From contig JAANDG010000084.1 in assembly GCA_036852015.1 (NCBI GenBank), positions 295,061 to 359,060 of the forward strand: 64,000 bases of DNA, in the 5' to 3' direction. The notes beneath the pieces were generated by a model. That model ran no database searches. It was not told the origin of the DNA and saw only the letters and a program-made list of their open reading frames with translations. The stretch is from Pelodera strongyloides. Lineage: Eukaryota > Nematoda > Chromadorea > Rhabditida > Rhabditidae. Below are positions 24,445-36,160 of this stretch, in pieces. The position numbers and the translations under genes are program-made. The first letter of the stretch is position 1. Every line of letters starts with the position of its first letter.

Positions 24445-25649
24445 CTAATCAACAAATCTTTTTCCAAGGAAGAATACGTTTGCTCTGCTATAGTTTTTAC
24501 ATAATAATAATTTTTAATGATGTTGAAATTTCAGAAGAGAAAACATTCCGCATAAATGACAAGGTTACGTATACCGTATATGTAGATAATTATACATTAA
24601 TAACCGTGCGGTCACAACACAGAAACGAACGCACAGGTATGCTCTCTCCGCCTTTATTTTTGATCCGACAAAAATCGAGCAATTTTTTTCCAACTCACAG
24701 GCCGTTATTTGCTTCGCATTCTTATCAAGTTCGCAAGTTTGTGTATGTTCCAGACTTTGTTTTAATAAAAAGGCGCATATCAAGTAAGCTGGAGCCCGTG
24801 GTTTGTTTGCGGAAGCGTCCCTCCTTATGACGACGCGAGTTCCAAGCGCATTCACTGCTTACATCTTGAAACCAAGCCACGCTGCTAGGCACAATGTTCT
24901 GGGATTGTTTTCGCCATTTCTCATTCAATTATTTTTTACGTTGAATAACCCTCACTTCCCTGCCATACTTTTAGCCTCCCTCCAGTCCTTACAACATGTA
25001 CCTCGCCCAAGAGTCCGAGTGTCCTTAGGACACTCGGTTGTCCTTACTTGATTGAAGTCTGAAGTTTCGCTTGATCTATGTTTTTCTTTCTTGGGTTGAA
25101 GCTGTGTTTCCCGAGCCCTGTTTCGTGGTTTCCTTACCGTACTCTAGTTTATTGATGTTGTTAGTCTGCGTCTCTTGTCGTCTCGTGGTCTGGATTTTAA
25201 GGGGGTGGTCTCGCGGGGCTGACGCCACTACGAGTTGGAGAAAACAACAACAACTGCCTGTCCATTGCGCTCTTTACATCTCTGTCGCGAAAATTTATTT
25301 CCTTGTTCAGGGAATATTGACCACTAAATTCAAAATTCTTATCTAAGATTACATGGCATCGTTTCCCTTTCCCGTATTTTCTATTTCTACTCTATGTTGT
25401 TCTTCACCAGCTTACTTTCATCTTTATTTTTTATTCTGATTATGCGATGATAAAGTGTCTACCTTCTTTCACTGATATCGAGTCCCCCTTGAACTCGAAC
25501 GCGCCATGAAGGGGTTGAAAATTAGTGGAATTTGGAAATTCGAAATCGTAACATATTATTTTCGCGTGCACCTGCCCTATGAACATCAAATCAAATCACC
25601 TAATCAACACAATTTAATCTCTTAAAGGCTGCCCCCCCCCCAAAGCTAC

Positions 25650-25815
25650 ATAGGAAAGTGGAAACCCCGATATTGCCCCGATTATTTTGGAAAAAACCCC
25701 GATATGGCCCCGATCACGTCCCGCAAAAAGCCCGATCACTAATAATCGGGGCCATATCGGGAACAGTTCCCAGATTTTTTGAGGGACGTGATCGCGGCCA
25801 CATCGGTGTTTTTGG
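25650..25815. repeat. CCCCGATATTG repeat family (copy 2)
   Basis: AACCCCGATATTGCCCCGAT to GGACGTGATCGCGGCCACAT, with the central inversion CCGATCACTAATAATCGGG. Also a foldback. Confidence 0.85.
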
Positions 25816-26419
25816 TTTCCCTCCCATGTTTGGCTTTCTGGGTGAATATCCATCTCATACATCTGCCTTCTCCGCCTTATTTCAAACAACTCTCCATCGT
25901 CCACCTCCTGAACGCTGAAGGCTGACGAATAGTTTTTGACCTTGCACGGTTGCTATCTGTGTTTTGCCTTTTGCCTTTCGCCGTTACATTATATGATTAT
26001 TATATCGCCCCGCCCCGCCTTCTTTGTTCGTATTCGCGCAAACCTCATCGTGACGGTTCACGGTTCTGCGTTGTGTGCGACAGTGCTGATGAGACATGCT
26101 ACTACTCGTATGTGCTCTGTGCTGACGTGCAGTACCACTTCTAAAAAAAACGATCCTTTAGATAGTACAGTGCAACTCTTTACTACACTTTTCATTATTA
26201 TGAAATTATTTCTTTCCTACTAGTTCAAAACACAATTAAACATGTCGTTTTCTTTATTTACCTTTGCTTATATGGTATTTTTTGCATTATGTAATGTGAT
26301 GTCGCATTTATATATATATGTCGCATTTATGTCTGTTCTTCTTTTTTTACAGGTTCACCTATTTGACATTGACATGGATTGTTGAGTTGGCCCTCTCTAT
26401 ACTTCCATGGAATGCTTAG

Positions 26420-29400
26420 ATGGCTGCATGTATTTCTTGTTATTCCAGGATGAAGTGTTCTGCGATAGGCCCCCGTATCGGTGCCTTCCGTGCCCGTCTC
26501 TACAGCACTCAGAATGCTCAACAAGCTCCGGTACTCTTCGTCGCACAAAGCGGAGGTAACTACATCTTTTTGTCTTTCAATCTGGGCATCAACTTGGACA
26601 TGCGTACATAAAATGGCACACCAAGCCTTCTCTGAATTTACTGAGACCTTGTACAACTGTCAATAGGCTAAGCAGGTCACACGGAATTTTTGCCCAGATT
26701 TCAATTTTAGTTACGCAAGTTACGCTATTCGTTAGTCTACTGAGACGTTTATTAGATCCAGACCAGACCCTTTATTAAAAGCCATTGAGCTTTGGTTTTA
26801 CATTTACAGTACGTTTTCAATACCTGAGCAGGTCGTTTGGGTTTGTTATTTTTGGAAATTGAGATTCTAGAGAAAGAGAGAAATAACAACCGGACCATGC
26901 GACCAAACCATGCGGCTGCTCTTTCCAAATACAGTTCACGAATTCTTATCTATGAGCGTTCTTTGCTTCCCGGGCATCAGAGAACGCTCAGTCGCTCATC
27001 GATAAGGATTCGTGTGGTTTTTGGTGAGATTGTAGGAGAAACATCATGGCTTCTTCTTGTCGGTGTTATTTATCTAGAAAAGATCTGATAGTATTTTTGC
27101 CCTGCGCCTGCTCAGAAAAGGGATTTCGTGCAGTGTGTATGTAAGATAGTGTAGTGTAGTTGTATGTATACATATACATAGGGTGTAAGAATGAGCGTAC
27201 ATGTGGTATAAATATCATGTTGAATACTTTATTCAGAAAGATGTAAGCGGATAGGTAGCGGTACCTTGCAGCGAAATAGTGTAGTTCGTGCAAAAGTTAA
27301 ACGGTTTTGTTGCAGCATTACTTATAAACCATTGTTTGTTTTATTTTAAGAGAGGCAGAATTCCCTGTTGGGTCCCAGTAAGAAGTACCCTCTTCCCGGA
27401 GACGTCTGCCATCGTGCACACTTTTTGCAGAGTCAGCAACCAGTCAGTTTATTTTTCTTTTATTAAAATCAGTATAACGGTCTATTTTTTAAACGGATTT
27501 TGGATAACTGCAACTGCGGTTTTTTATTCTCATTTTTTTTAAATCTTTGTTTAATCCAATATCCGTTTTAAAAACCGGATTTTATGCCTCTTTAAAAGTG
27601 GAGGGCAGTATAGAAATCAATGCGTAAGATTGAGCAAAGCACTGACTTGACTGTAAATCGAATTGACTAAGGAACATTCGTTTTTGTATACTTAGTGAAA
27701 CTTGTGAAACACCGATCACCGATCTTAGTGCTAATCAGAGTTCCCTTTTTTGACAACGTGTTTTGAGGATGAGTTCTTTTATTCTTATTGATTTCAAAAA
27801 ATTATTTTGTTGCTGTACGCATGTCTTATAGGCCAAGAACGTGGAACCATCTCTAATTGAAAAGAATACTCACTCGTTGGATGCAGTTATGCACTCTGGA
27901 CAGGTTTTCGCCGATAGAGACTACTTGGCCAAACAACAGGTTCTTGAAAAGTTTTTATTTTGTACACTTTATTTTATGTATAGCAGAAGAAACAATAATG
28001 GAGGGCTGGTTGAATAAATTGTTTAATCGTGTAATAAATAATAAAACATCATGGAATATGCGAATGAACATGAAGCTGAAATTTATAAGCGGGTGATTGA
28101 AAAGATGTAAAGTAGTTACATGCTATGTGCAACACAATGATTGCCTTTTTCATTATAGTCATGTGGTTTTCAGTTTTAGACCACATAATTACACACATTT
28201 TTTTCGCGTTAGCCTTTTATATCACAAAGTTACTTCAAACGCGGGTAATGGGGTAATTAGACAATTAAACGTATATTAATGTTTTAGGAAGAAGCGCTCC
28301 TTGCCACCGCTGATGCTACATTGGACGTGCCAGTCGAGGTTGTAGCACAACCATGTCCCAGACTACTCAAGAGAGGTCACTTATTTACTATATGTCTGAG
28401 AGGGAAACTGGAAATTTATTCTTTTTTTTTTTCGTTTTGATTTTGGTCTTGCTGTATGCAGTTGGTGTATATTTTCGGTCAAAACACTCGTTGGGGATTT
28501 TTGGTTCTTCTTAATTGTGCTGTATGAATAATTGAATAACTACAAATAATAATATGTTTATTATTATAAAGGTATGATTCATAAAGTAAAGATATAAGAA
28601 GAAGAAATCTGTTCCTAATGGTACCTGCCGTGCTCTATTGGAGTATCAGCTTTAATACATTATCCATAGCATAATCCCGTTGTCCAACTGGCTGACGAAA
28701 CCTAGTAACGTATCATAACATTTAACATTATAACATATCAGATTATATAGAAACGTTTTTTTTTAATTAGACATAATTGTGGAAAGCGGAAACCCGGAAA
28801 CACTTTCCCGACGAGACTGATGCCACAATATCTCAATATATAGTTTGTCTTTTTAGATATGAAACGTCTCTTCCCCAACATGAACTTGTCCAACTCGTCG
28901 GTCAATGTACTGAACATTGTTCAGAAGTCGAGCAGTGATCAGAGTGCATGGAGCCCGCAGATGGAGGCCGAGAGGGACATGCTCACTGCCAGTGTTAGTT
29001 CATTTGTTATTTATTTATTAATAATAATTTCACATTCGTCTTTTCCGAAGGTTCTCGCCACGCCACCCATTTTTTTGAATTGAATGTTTGAAGATTGCGC
29101 CCTACGCCGGGAGCACTGCACGTGTCAACCGGGAGCACTGCACGTGTCAATTTTTTTACGGTCTGTCTAGATTCTACATTTGAATTTTGTCATTTTTGTC
29201 ATTTTCTATTTTCTGTTTAGTTTATCTCTTCCGGCCAGGCGATCTGCATGACCCTTCAGCGTTGTGGATACTGGGCTGACTTCATTGATCCTTCCTCCGG
29301 AAGACCCTATCTTGGTGAGTCTGATCCGAATCTACCTTTTGCAGTAGAGGTTCATTGAACGAAATAGTTTATTCCTGGGGCCGTATTCACCAACACGTAG

Positions 29401-30145
29401 GGACCCCTCCCTGGGAGTGCGCTCACTAAGGAACTAAGGAGCGCGAGAGCAGAAGAGGTTCAGAGCGCTCGTGAGCCTAGGGAGGGCTTCCTGTGTGTTG
29501 GTGAATACGGCTTCTGGTGTAATGGTTTGCGTTATGCATGAGTTCAGTTCCAACAGGGTTGCTGTTCGAATGGATTTGCTATTTTTGGAAGATAAAAATT
29601 TCAGGCCAATTCACAAATGCCGCCTTGTTCGAAACCGACGACGCTTACCAGGAGATGGGATTCCAGATCGAGGATCTCGGATGTTGCAAGGTAAATATAA
29701 AATATACTTGTTTTATTAACTTTAAAGCGGTGTAACACGTGGTTTATGAAGCTTATATTGGACAACTGTGTTTCCGTGTACACACTGCACTCTTATCTGC
29801 CAGCCTTGCATGGGAATGCAGTTATCCTTATGCAATAGCAGCTTCGCAAACCGTGTATCGTAGCACTTTAAAACACGTTTTTCTCGTGGATTACTGATTA
29901 CTGCGAAGTCTGTACATTGTGTATCTAGGTTTCCTTATCCAATAACACCTTCGCAAACCGCGTGTCGTAACATTTTAAAATAGGCTTTTCTCGTGGATTA
30001 CTGCGAAGTCTGTACATTGCGTATCTAGGTTCTGAGGCACGCACTGTGGGGCTCGCATGCGTTCGTGGGCACAATCTTCACGGATGCACCATTGGACAGC
30101 CAGATTGTCAAGGACATCCTGGCCAAGGTTAATGAAAGCGACTAA
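26420..30145 (+). CDS. MMADHC: MMADHC (cblD) cobalamin trafficking protein
   Basis: Vitamin B12 chaperone-partner protein that works with MMACHC to direct cobalamin to mitochondrial methylmalonyl-CoA mutase or cytosolic methionine synthase (family knowledge). Exons: 26420-26555, 27351-27442, 27832-27939, 28288-28375, 28857-28993, 29221-29314, 29605-29690, 30029-30145 (TAA); 285 residues, close to the human 296. Seen: an Arg/Ser-rich, acid-poor N-terminus suited to mitochondrial import, KKYPLPGDV, the conserved core [45 protein letters not shown] and [20 protein letters not shown]. An internal Met at residue 11 (26450) follows a TTCCAG, so a second start or acceptor is possible; alternative starts that control targeting are known for this gene. 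The last intron carries a duplicated acceptor region. Confidence 0.96.
29383..29515. repeat. GCCGTATTCACCA foldback (copy 1)
   Basis: GGCCGTATTCACCAACAC to GTGTTGGTGAATACGGC, with a GGGAGTGCGCTCAC centre. In MMADHC intron 29315-29604. Confidence 0.92.
29722..29872. repeat. TTAA-type element, AGCGGTGT variant (copy 1)
   Basis: TTTAAAGCGGTGTAACACGTG to ACCGTGTATCGTAGCACTTTAA. In the last MMADHC intron; the duplicated 3' intron segment overlaps its right end. Confidence 0.8.
29850..30030. repeat. Duplicated 3' intron end of MMADHC
   Basis: A segment with TTCGCAAACCG, TTTCTCGTGGATTAC and TGCGAAGTCTGTACATTG ending TATCTAGGTT occurs twice, at about 29836-29933 and 29945-30030. The second copy supplies the real acceptor at 30028; the first carries a near-identical decoy at 29926-29929. 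Confidence 0.9.
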
Positions 30146-30879
30146 ATGATAGGAAAGGTGGATTCCAGATTCTAGCATGGCCCCTTGGAATAACTTTACT
30201 GTAAATAGCTTCTGTCCCATAATGTTTTATTCACCATTTCTTTCCGTTTTCGATTGAGCACAATTAGATTCTACCATTCTACGAGGTTAAACTGTACAAA
30301 TAGTTTGAGAAAATATTTGAAACTCGAAGCTTTTCTTATTTGTTCGTCCGATTTCAAACTAGTCTTAGAAATGGTGAGAATAGCTTGGCCAATTTATCTT
30401 TCCACGTGTTCTGAATAACAGAGATTAGATGAATGTATGTATCTTTGACACACAATTAAGCAGTAGATTGCGTTATATTTATGTTTAGTGAATAAAATGT
30501 GTGTCCTTGTGGACTTTTTTTGAATAAATTGTGGATATGTTACTGTGCCATTTTTGTTTGTGGATTTGTGTGTCGTGTAATCGATCAGAGATATCATTGT
30601 TGTTTGAATTTTGCATTTTTAAAGCGGTGTGACGCATGTTTTTGATAAATCAAGGTAACTGCAATGACTTATATTATATGTAAACAATTTTGCGATTCAA
30701 ATTTATATGCGATAAAGGGCACCGAAATTTGAATACAGTACTGAAAATGAAGTATGTTGTGGAGTAATGGCTTCACGAACCGTGTAGCATACCGCTTTAA
30801 GATTATTGTAGTTCTGTGGATAAATTACGGATATTGAATCTACAGTTTCAGGTTTTCGTGTGTTCTGCAGGCCAGTAAA
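30146..30879. other. Intergenic, MMADHC to LDAF1-like
   Basis: Expected MMADHC 3' UTR, followed by the TTAA element at 30619-30800 ending about 80 bp before the LDAF1-like ATG. Confidence 0.65.
30619..30800. repeat. TTAA-type element, AGCGGTGT variant (copy 2)
   Basis: TTAAAGCGGTGTGACGCATG to GAACCGTGTAGCATACCGCT then TTAA. Lies between MMADHC and the LDAF1-like gene, about 80 bp before its ATG. Confidence 0.85.
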
Positions 30880-31952
30880 ATGGACCTGTCCACCCCTCCG
30901 GTTATATCAATTCTCCTATCGGATCGACTGTTCCTCTTCTACTTGACAGCTTTCTCTGTGATACCGGTCACCGTGTTCGCCGTCTTTATCATATCGACGT
31001 GCATCTTCAACTTTGGTATCGCCCTTGTTGTTCAATGTGAGTTTGTTTGGGTTTCTTTTTTATTATTAAAATGGAAATATGCATAAGGAAGACAGTAAGT
31101 AAGACGCAACTGTAGGCTAGATTCGTTTCGATCATGTACAGCACATGTACGAGGACAGCGAAATTTCAATAATTGACCAATTTGGTATTAGTTATAAATA
31201 CTTAGTGGATAAAGACTATATTGATAGTTCTATTGCATTTGTGCTCTTTCAGAGTAATAAATATTATCATTTTTAAATGTGTCTCATTCTTTCAGTGTTA
31301 TACATTGTTCTGTCTATGAGTGTGCTAGCCACTGTGATTGGTTTTGCTGCGATCACAGCTCTCATCTTCTCAGTGGTACGTTGGCTTCTTTTCACATTTA
31401 CATTTTGTGTGTGTGTATGTGCGTGTTACGTGCGCGTGTGTGTTGGTGTTTGTGTGTATGTACGTGTGTGTGCGTGGATGTTGGTGTGTATGTTTGCGTG
31501 TGTATGTGTGTGTGTGTGGGTGTTGGTGTGTGTATGTGCGTGGGTGTTGGTGTGTGTGGATATAGAGATATAGGGCGGTATTGATGTACTTAGAATCAAT
31601 GTTTGTTGTTTGTTAGAAAGAGCTCAACACCGCGAAAATAAAGCATTGAGTGAATAGATGAAAAATTAATGTCTTTTCGACGGTATATGTGTTTAGCGAG
31701 AAAGAGAAGTTATGCCGTCGATATGTGACGTTTAGACTTTAACATATTCTACTTTGCTTTATGTCTGGCAGACATTAGTGTATGGTGTTTGTGGTTGTAG
31801 TCTTCGCATTCTACCTTATTTATTAATTGTTTCAGCTCACACACTTCTTTGTGAAACTCTCCTCGCATACGGTACCCTTTATGGAGCAATTCACTGCAAA
31901 AGAGTCCATATTCAGAGAAAAAGAGGATGCAACTGCAACTGACACGGAATGA
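30880..31952 (+). CDS. LDAF1/promethin-like small membrane protein
   Basis: Three exons: 30880-31036, 31296-31375, 31836-31952 (TGA); 117 residues. Residues ~16-80 are almost wholly hydrophobic, enough for three to four membrane segments or hairpins, including FLFYLTAFSVIPVTVFAVFI and LATVIGFAAITALIFSV. A hydrophilic tail ends in acidic residues (FREKEDATATDTE). The SVIPVTVFAVF block and the tandem hydrophobic hairpins resemble lipid droplet assembly factor 1 (promethin), a seipin partner at ER-lipid droplet contacts. The match is by pattern only, and the protein is shorter than human LDAF1 (161). The ATG follows a CAG with GCCAGTAAA read in frame before it, so an N-terminal exon upstream may be missing. 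It lies 734 bp after MMADHC on the same strand. Confidence 0.6.
31405..31562. repeat. (GT)n-rich microsatellite in LDAF1-like intron
   Basis: GTGTGT/GCGTGT-rich stretch right after the donor of exon 2. It is open in all three frames only because of base bias. Confidence 0.97.
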
Positions 31953-32886
31953 TATGACATTGATGTAACGGGTCCTTTATTATTTATTTAAATCTTTATG
32001 ATCTTTAAGATAAACAGTTGTACTATAAACAATCAATTAGGTATTAGTGTGGTATTCGTCGCAGTTTCCATAGAGTGTTCCTATATTTTTTGATGGTTGT
32101 AAAGGTGACGGTCGTTTGTGTATAACTGAAGTGAAAATTGTAGCTTTCTCGGTTAGTTCGTCAAAGCAGGTAGACAACACGTGCAGGTGTTTTTTTGTAT
32201 GGGTAGAACATATGTTTTCTTGAGTTGTACTATGACTGTAGTTTTGTTTAGTTTCTGAATTCATCACTTTTGAATCTTATATTCTGTATGTATTATTTTG
32301 CAATATTGCAATGTAGGCTTGTTTGTTGTACTGTAAGTAGTTGTATATGCGTGTATCTAAAAATCGAAGCTCTTGATGTGATTGTTTATTGATTTGCATT
32401 CCGTGATTTGTGAGTTATACAACCAGTCTGTGATTTTACCTCGCTTTCTGAGCTTTACTGTTTAAATGATGAATTTTTTATACATTACAGTGCATGCTTT
32501 GATTTAAGTTGCTTTACTCCCTTGCTATAGTCGATCTCTTTTTTTTTTTAGTTTGGCGGCTTTGCTTTATTTACAATAAAATGTTTGATTATTTATATGC
32601 GGAATGTGGATTTTTTACCTCTGGTTTTTGACCATGGTTGATATTTGGTAGTTTATTTTCTTGTTGTTGTTGGTTTACTTTTATTTCTTGGGCATTTTGT
32701 GATTGTAGCGAATTGTATCGATTCTCGGTATATCGATTTGAACTCGATAATTATGGGGTTTTACGGAAATAACGTTGCTTAGGCTTAGGCCTAAGCAAGG
32801 ATATTTCCTAAGCCTAAGCTAGTTTGAGCGCTACGGTAATGTGATACTAATTACTAATGGTATCTACATTACAGGAGTTCTTCCTC
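31953..32886. other. Intergenic before the zinc-finger gene
   Basis: T-rich unique sequence with AATAAA at about 32575 and the GGCTTAGGCC hairpin. An upstream exon of the zinc-finger gene could be hidden here. Confidence 0.6.
32772..32822. repeat. Compact hairpin, CTTAGGCTTAGGCCTAAGC
   Basis: GCTTAGGCTTAGGCCTAAGC and TTCCTAAGCCTAAGC form nested inverted repeats, about 50 bp before the zinc-finger gene's first seen exon. Confidence 0.85.
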
Positions 32887-34719
32887 ATGATGTCGGGTGC
32901 TTGGATAAATTCGGTGTTCATGCAAGGGCCCTCTACTTCTGCGGGTACAGGAATGGGACATGAAATAAATGAGGAGGCGCATGTGAGTTTTGATTATTGA
33001 GGCTTTCATATCCATGAGTAGGCTTCAGTTGGTTGCGTGCAAGTAGTTCGTAGCTGAAACTACGGTCAGTTTGAGATCTTCTCCGAAGGCCGCGGCATTT
33101 TTGGGTATTTGTGTAACCAGCAATTGTTAGACACAACGCTAACTTTATTCCTTTACATTCCGTGCGCCGCGTGCATTAGGCACTACGTCGACATAGCTCT
33201 GTCTTCATAGGTATGTTGGTTTTAATAGTGTAAGCAGAGCCAAGTTTAGACCACTGACCACTTACTCAGTCCTGTATTTACCCAAGAATTTGAGCTATTA
33301 TTTTTTGTTTTGTTTTAGGAGCGAGCTGCAAAAGCGTTATGTCAATTCAACGCTATTTTATCACCCAATTCGACTGGTAAAAGCAAAAGGTATGAGTTTT
33401 GGTGTATTATTTTTATTTTTATTGAGTATGCTTGTGTACATGCAAATCAAAAATCGTGAAGGTGTTTGATTGGAAATCAGTAATTTTGTTATTTATGTAT
33501 TATCCAAATGTCGGAGGAGGTTCGGCTTATTCGTAAGCTATGGTGGAAAGCCTCAAGTCTCTCAGTTGCCAATTTCAGTACAACTCGAGAACCACAACCT
33601 CACCGGTCCCCTTATCCAGTGATGACTCAACAACAAAGGCCAACACAAGGGCCAGATACTTCTTCGAATGGATCGAAGCAACATGAATGTGATGTGTGAG
33701 TTGTTTCACTCTTTAACAATTACCACTTGGAAAATTATGAGCAGTTAACGACGCGGTGATGTATGTGCCATGATAGTTTTGATTTTGACCACCCACGATG
33801 ATAGTTTTGATTTGGACCACCCACGATGATAGTTTTGATTTGGACCACCCACGATGATAGTTTTGATTTGGACCACCCACGATGATAGACTTGATTTGGA
33901 CCACCCACGATGATAGTCTTGATTTGGACCACCCGACCACCCATGATGATAGTTTTGATTTGGACCACCCACGGTGCGGATTTCGGAACACCCGCGATTA
34001 GTATTCTCATGTGAACGACAAATCAAAACTATCATCGTGGGTACTTACTTGCCTTGTTTTTGATCTTTTAGGCGTTTGCAACTTTATTCCTGATTTCAGG
34101 CCTGGATGCGAAAAGTCGTTTTCTACGGCTGACAAGCTGAATCGGCACCGAATTACACACAATCCAGTGAAACCTTTTCAGGTAACTGATTTTTAAGACC
34201 CGCATAGGTATCCGACCCGCCATTTATCGAACAGTTATAAACAGTTATATCGAACAGTTACGACGACTACGACTCTACTTTAGACTTAGACACTACGCAT
34301 CTAAAGTACGTATACTCATCGATTTTCTTTTAGTGTAACACATGTGGGCGGGGCTTCGGACGATCGGATCACCTACAAAAACACCAAAGAACACATACGG
34401 GGGAGAAACCATTTCACTGTGCTGTTTGTGGGAAGAGTTTTGCAAGACAGGACAAGTTGAAAGCGCATTATAAGGTGAGTTGTTGTGAACGGTAGTTGAT
34501 GTTGGAGAGAGGGAGAGCCAGAGAGAGAATGAGCTAAAGGGGAGCGAAGATATAGAGAGAGACTGAGAGAGAGATAAAGGGGAGCGAAGATATAGAGAGA
34601 GACTGAGATAGCCAAAGAGGGAATGATCTGAAGGGGAGTGAAGGTGTAGAGAGGGGGGGGACATCGAGATGAGTGTGAATAAAGAAGTCTTGTTTTTTTT
34701 CCAGACACATTGCAAGTGA
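32887..34719 (+). CDS. C2H2 zinc-finger protein with three fingers
   Basis: Probable nuclear DNA-binding protein. Exons: 32887-32982 (open to 32875, possible 5' extension), 33319-33389, 33579-33695, 34100-34181, 34334-34474, 34705-34719 (TGA); 173 residues from this ATG. The N-terminal ~95 residues are Ser/Thr/Gln/Pro-rich and unrecognised. Finger 1 is C-x4-C type (CDVPGCEKSF ... LNRHRITH) and is split by an intron between its cysteines. Finger 2 is CNTCGRGF ... [10 protein letters not shown] canonical TGEKPF linker leads to finger 3, CAVCGKSF ... LKAHYKTH, whose last His is in a tiny five-codon terminal exon. The first linker is the non-canonical NPVKPFQ. The fingers are KLF/EGR-like in style but I cannot assign an ortholog. 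The start codon is the first ATG of a tandem ATG-ATG pair. Confidence 0.85.
33772..33985. repeat. 28-bp minisatellite in zinc-finger gene intron
   Basis: About seven to eight copies of a unit containing GATGATAGTTTTGATTTGG followed by ACCACCCAC, one with a small extra GACCACCC. An inverted unit lies at 34020-34043, so the array can fold onto it. Confidence 0.95.
34505..34665. repeat. GA-rich ~50-bp tandem repeat in zinc-finger gene intron
   Basis: Repeated AAGGGGAGCGAAGATATAG followed by AGAGAGACTGAGA, about three copies, just upstream of the terminal five-codon exon. Confidence 0.9.
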
Positions 34720-35108
34720 GCTCCTCACTAATCGTTGATGTCTTCTAGCTTCATAAATCTCATGTTTTCATCTGTTGACGCCGGTCGTAGACGGACGAGA
34801 ACTTTCGGGAAGATTCTTGGGTTTTTTTCTTTTATTGAAAGTTAATTATGAGCTTGAACTATAATAATCTAAGGAATTTCATCTAGCATTCCCAGCCAAA
34901 CACTTTTTATTAGTAAGTACCATACCATAATTGAAATTAGAAGATTTTCACTTCTATAGGTGCTCATTGTATTGGGTATTTAGAGTGGTTTCCGTGTAAC
35001 TGTGCGTTATATTATCTGTTATTTTTTGTTATATTAACTGTCGAGAACAAGGCGACAAAGAAAGAAGCTGTTTTTTTTTGTGAACTCAAAGGGATTTTTT
35101 TTGTGAAC
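34720..35108. other. Spacer between zinc-finger gene and palindrome
   Basis: AT-rich, no gene or repeat seen apart from a short duplicated TTTTTTTTGTGAAC(T/C)C motif next to the palindrome edge (35070-35108). Confidence 0.65.
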
Positions 35109-36160
35109 CCAAAGTTATCCGTGTCTAGCTACCTCTCAACCAATTCAACAACGGTTTCAGTGTTATTGCCCGTCTATTTGCAAACAATTCCATCTTCAAC
35201 ATAAAACATGTTAAAATCATAATCAGATGATGAAATTTGCTTCCCCTCTTTGTCGCGCTTTTCAAGTAGATATTGCGTTCGGTTTGTAATAGGGTATATT
35301 CTCAAATAGTAAACCCAGTCTTTTTTATTTATTGAAAAGTCCGATCAAGACGTTGGTACACGTGTAATTCTGATCCAACCAACTTGTCCGTATTCAAGAC
35401 AAAATATGTTAAAATGAGCTGGGATACTGGTTTAGAAGTTGGCAACTTACACGGACAATAACATCATTTTGTAGAGTATTTCTTGAAACTTTCAACACCT
35501 GCTGCGCAGGTAGGATCGAACACGTGACCTATCACATCTAACAAAATCCAAAAGCGCATAACTTTCGGGAAGAATTTGGAAAGGTCTTCTATGGCGAAGT
35601 TGTTTACAAAATGAGACAGGTTGTGTTTCTAACAAGGAGCGCGCATCGTTAAAAGATCCTCCCTGGAAATGAGCCTATTATGGGTAAATAAAGCATGGCA
35701 AAGGGTATTTGAATATATGTTCCGAAATCTCTATGGACTTCTGGAATTCAGAATATGAGCCCCGAAGTTATAGCGTTGTGGCAATTTTGTTGCAATTGGC
35801 GCCTTTTCTTTCCAATTAAATTATCGGTATTGTAGTGTAGTGGATAGCTCTCCAGCTTGCGGTTATTGCGGCCAGGGTTCTATTCCCTTCAGGAACTTTT
35901 TTTTGCAGTTTTTTTTTTACATTATATTTCTATAGGGAAAGTGTATCCAACATGATTATTTTCGTTCAAAATTATTCAAAAGGGGCTGTCTTCACTCTTC
36001 ACTGTCTGCATCTTCGTGCAAAATAATCATCTTTCTTTTTTTTTTGCCCAGTTTACATCAATAGCCTTGTCAATCGCATAAAAACATTTAGAAAAATAGG
36101 TGAATATGAAATTTACTTTAACCGAACAGTGAGAAACATCCACTAAATCATAGACACATA
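35109..36160. repeat. Left arm of 2.1-kb palindrome flanking the Tc3-like element
   Basis: 1,052 bases whose reverse complement is 37847-38897, base for base except for a few substitutions and homopolymer indels (compare about 35815 with 38190). The symmetry runs right up to the TA target duplication. The arm contains a tRNA-like segment near 35830-35895 and no gene. Confidence 0.93.
35826..35896 (+). other. tRNA-like segment (degenerate), with an inverse copy at ~38110-38182
   Basis: TAGTGTAGTGGATAGC resembles an A box/D-arm and GGGTTCTATTCCC a B box/T-arm with one key mismatch. It lies in both palindrome arms. More likely a tRNA-derived (SINE-like) relic than a working tRNA. Confidence 0.4.

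Larger units (their letters stand above)
22668..26419. other. Divergent intergenic region, TMEM165 / MMADHC
   Basis: Contains the GGGGTTTGCAAG element, the two CCCCGAT repeats, and the AT and poly-C tracts. Several open frames of 80-140 codons occur at 24400-26200, but none shows a motif, biased codon use or splice support. Both promoters should lie here. Confidence 0.65.

Noticed and set aside
24396..24830. 144-codon + frame starting in poly-Pro
   Set aside because: The proline run is the poly-C tract;the remainder has no recognisable motif or splice partner.
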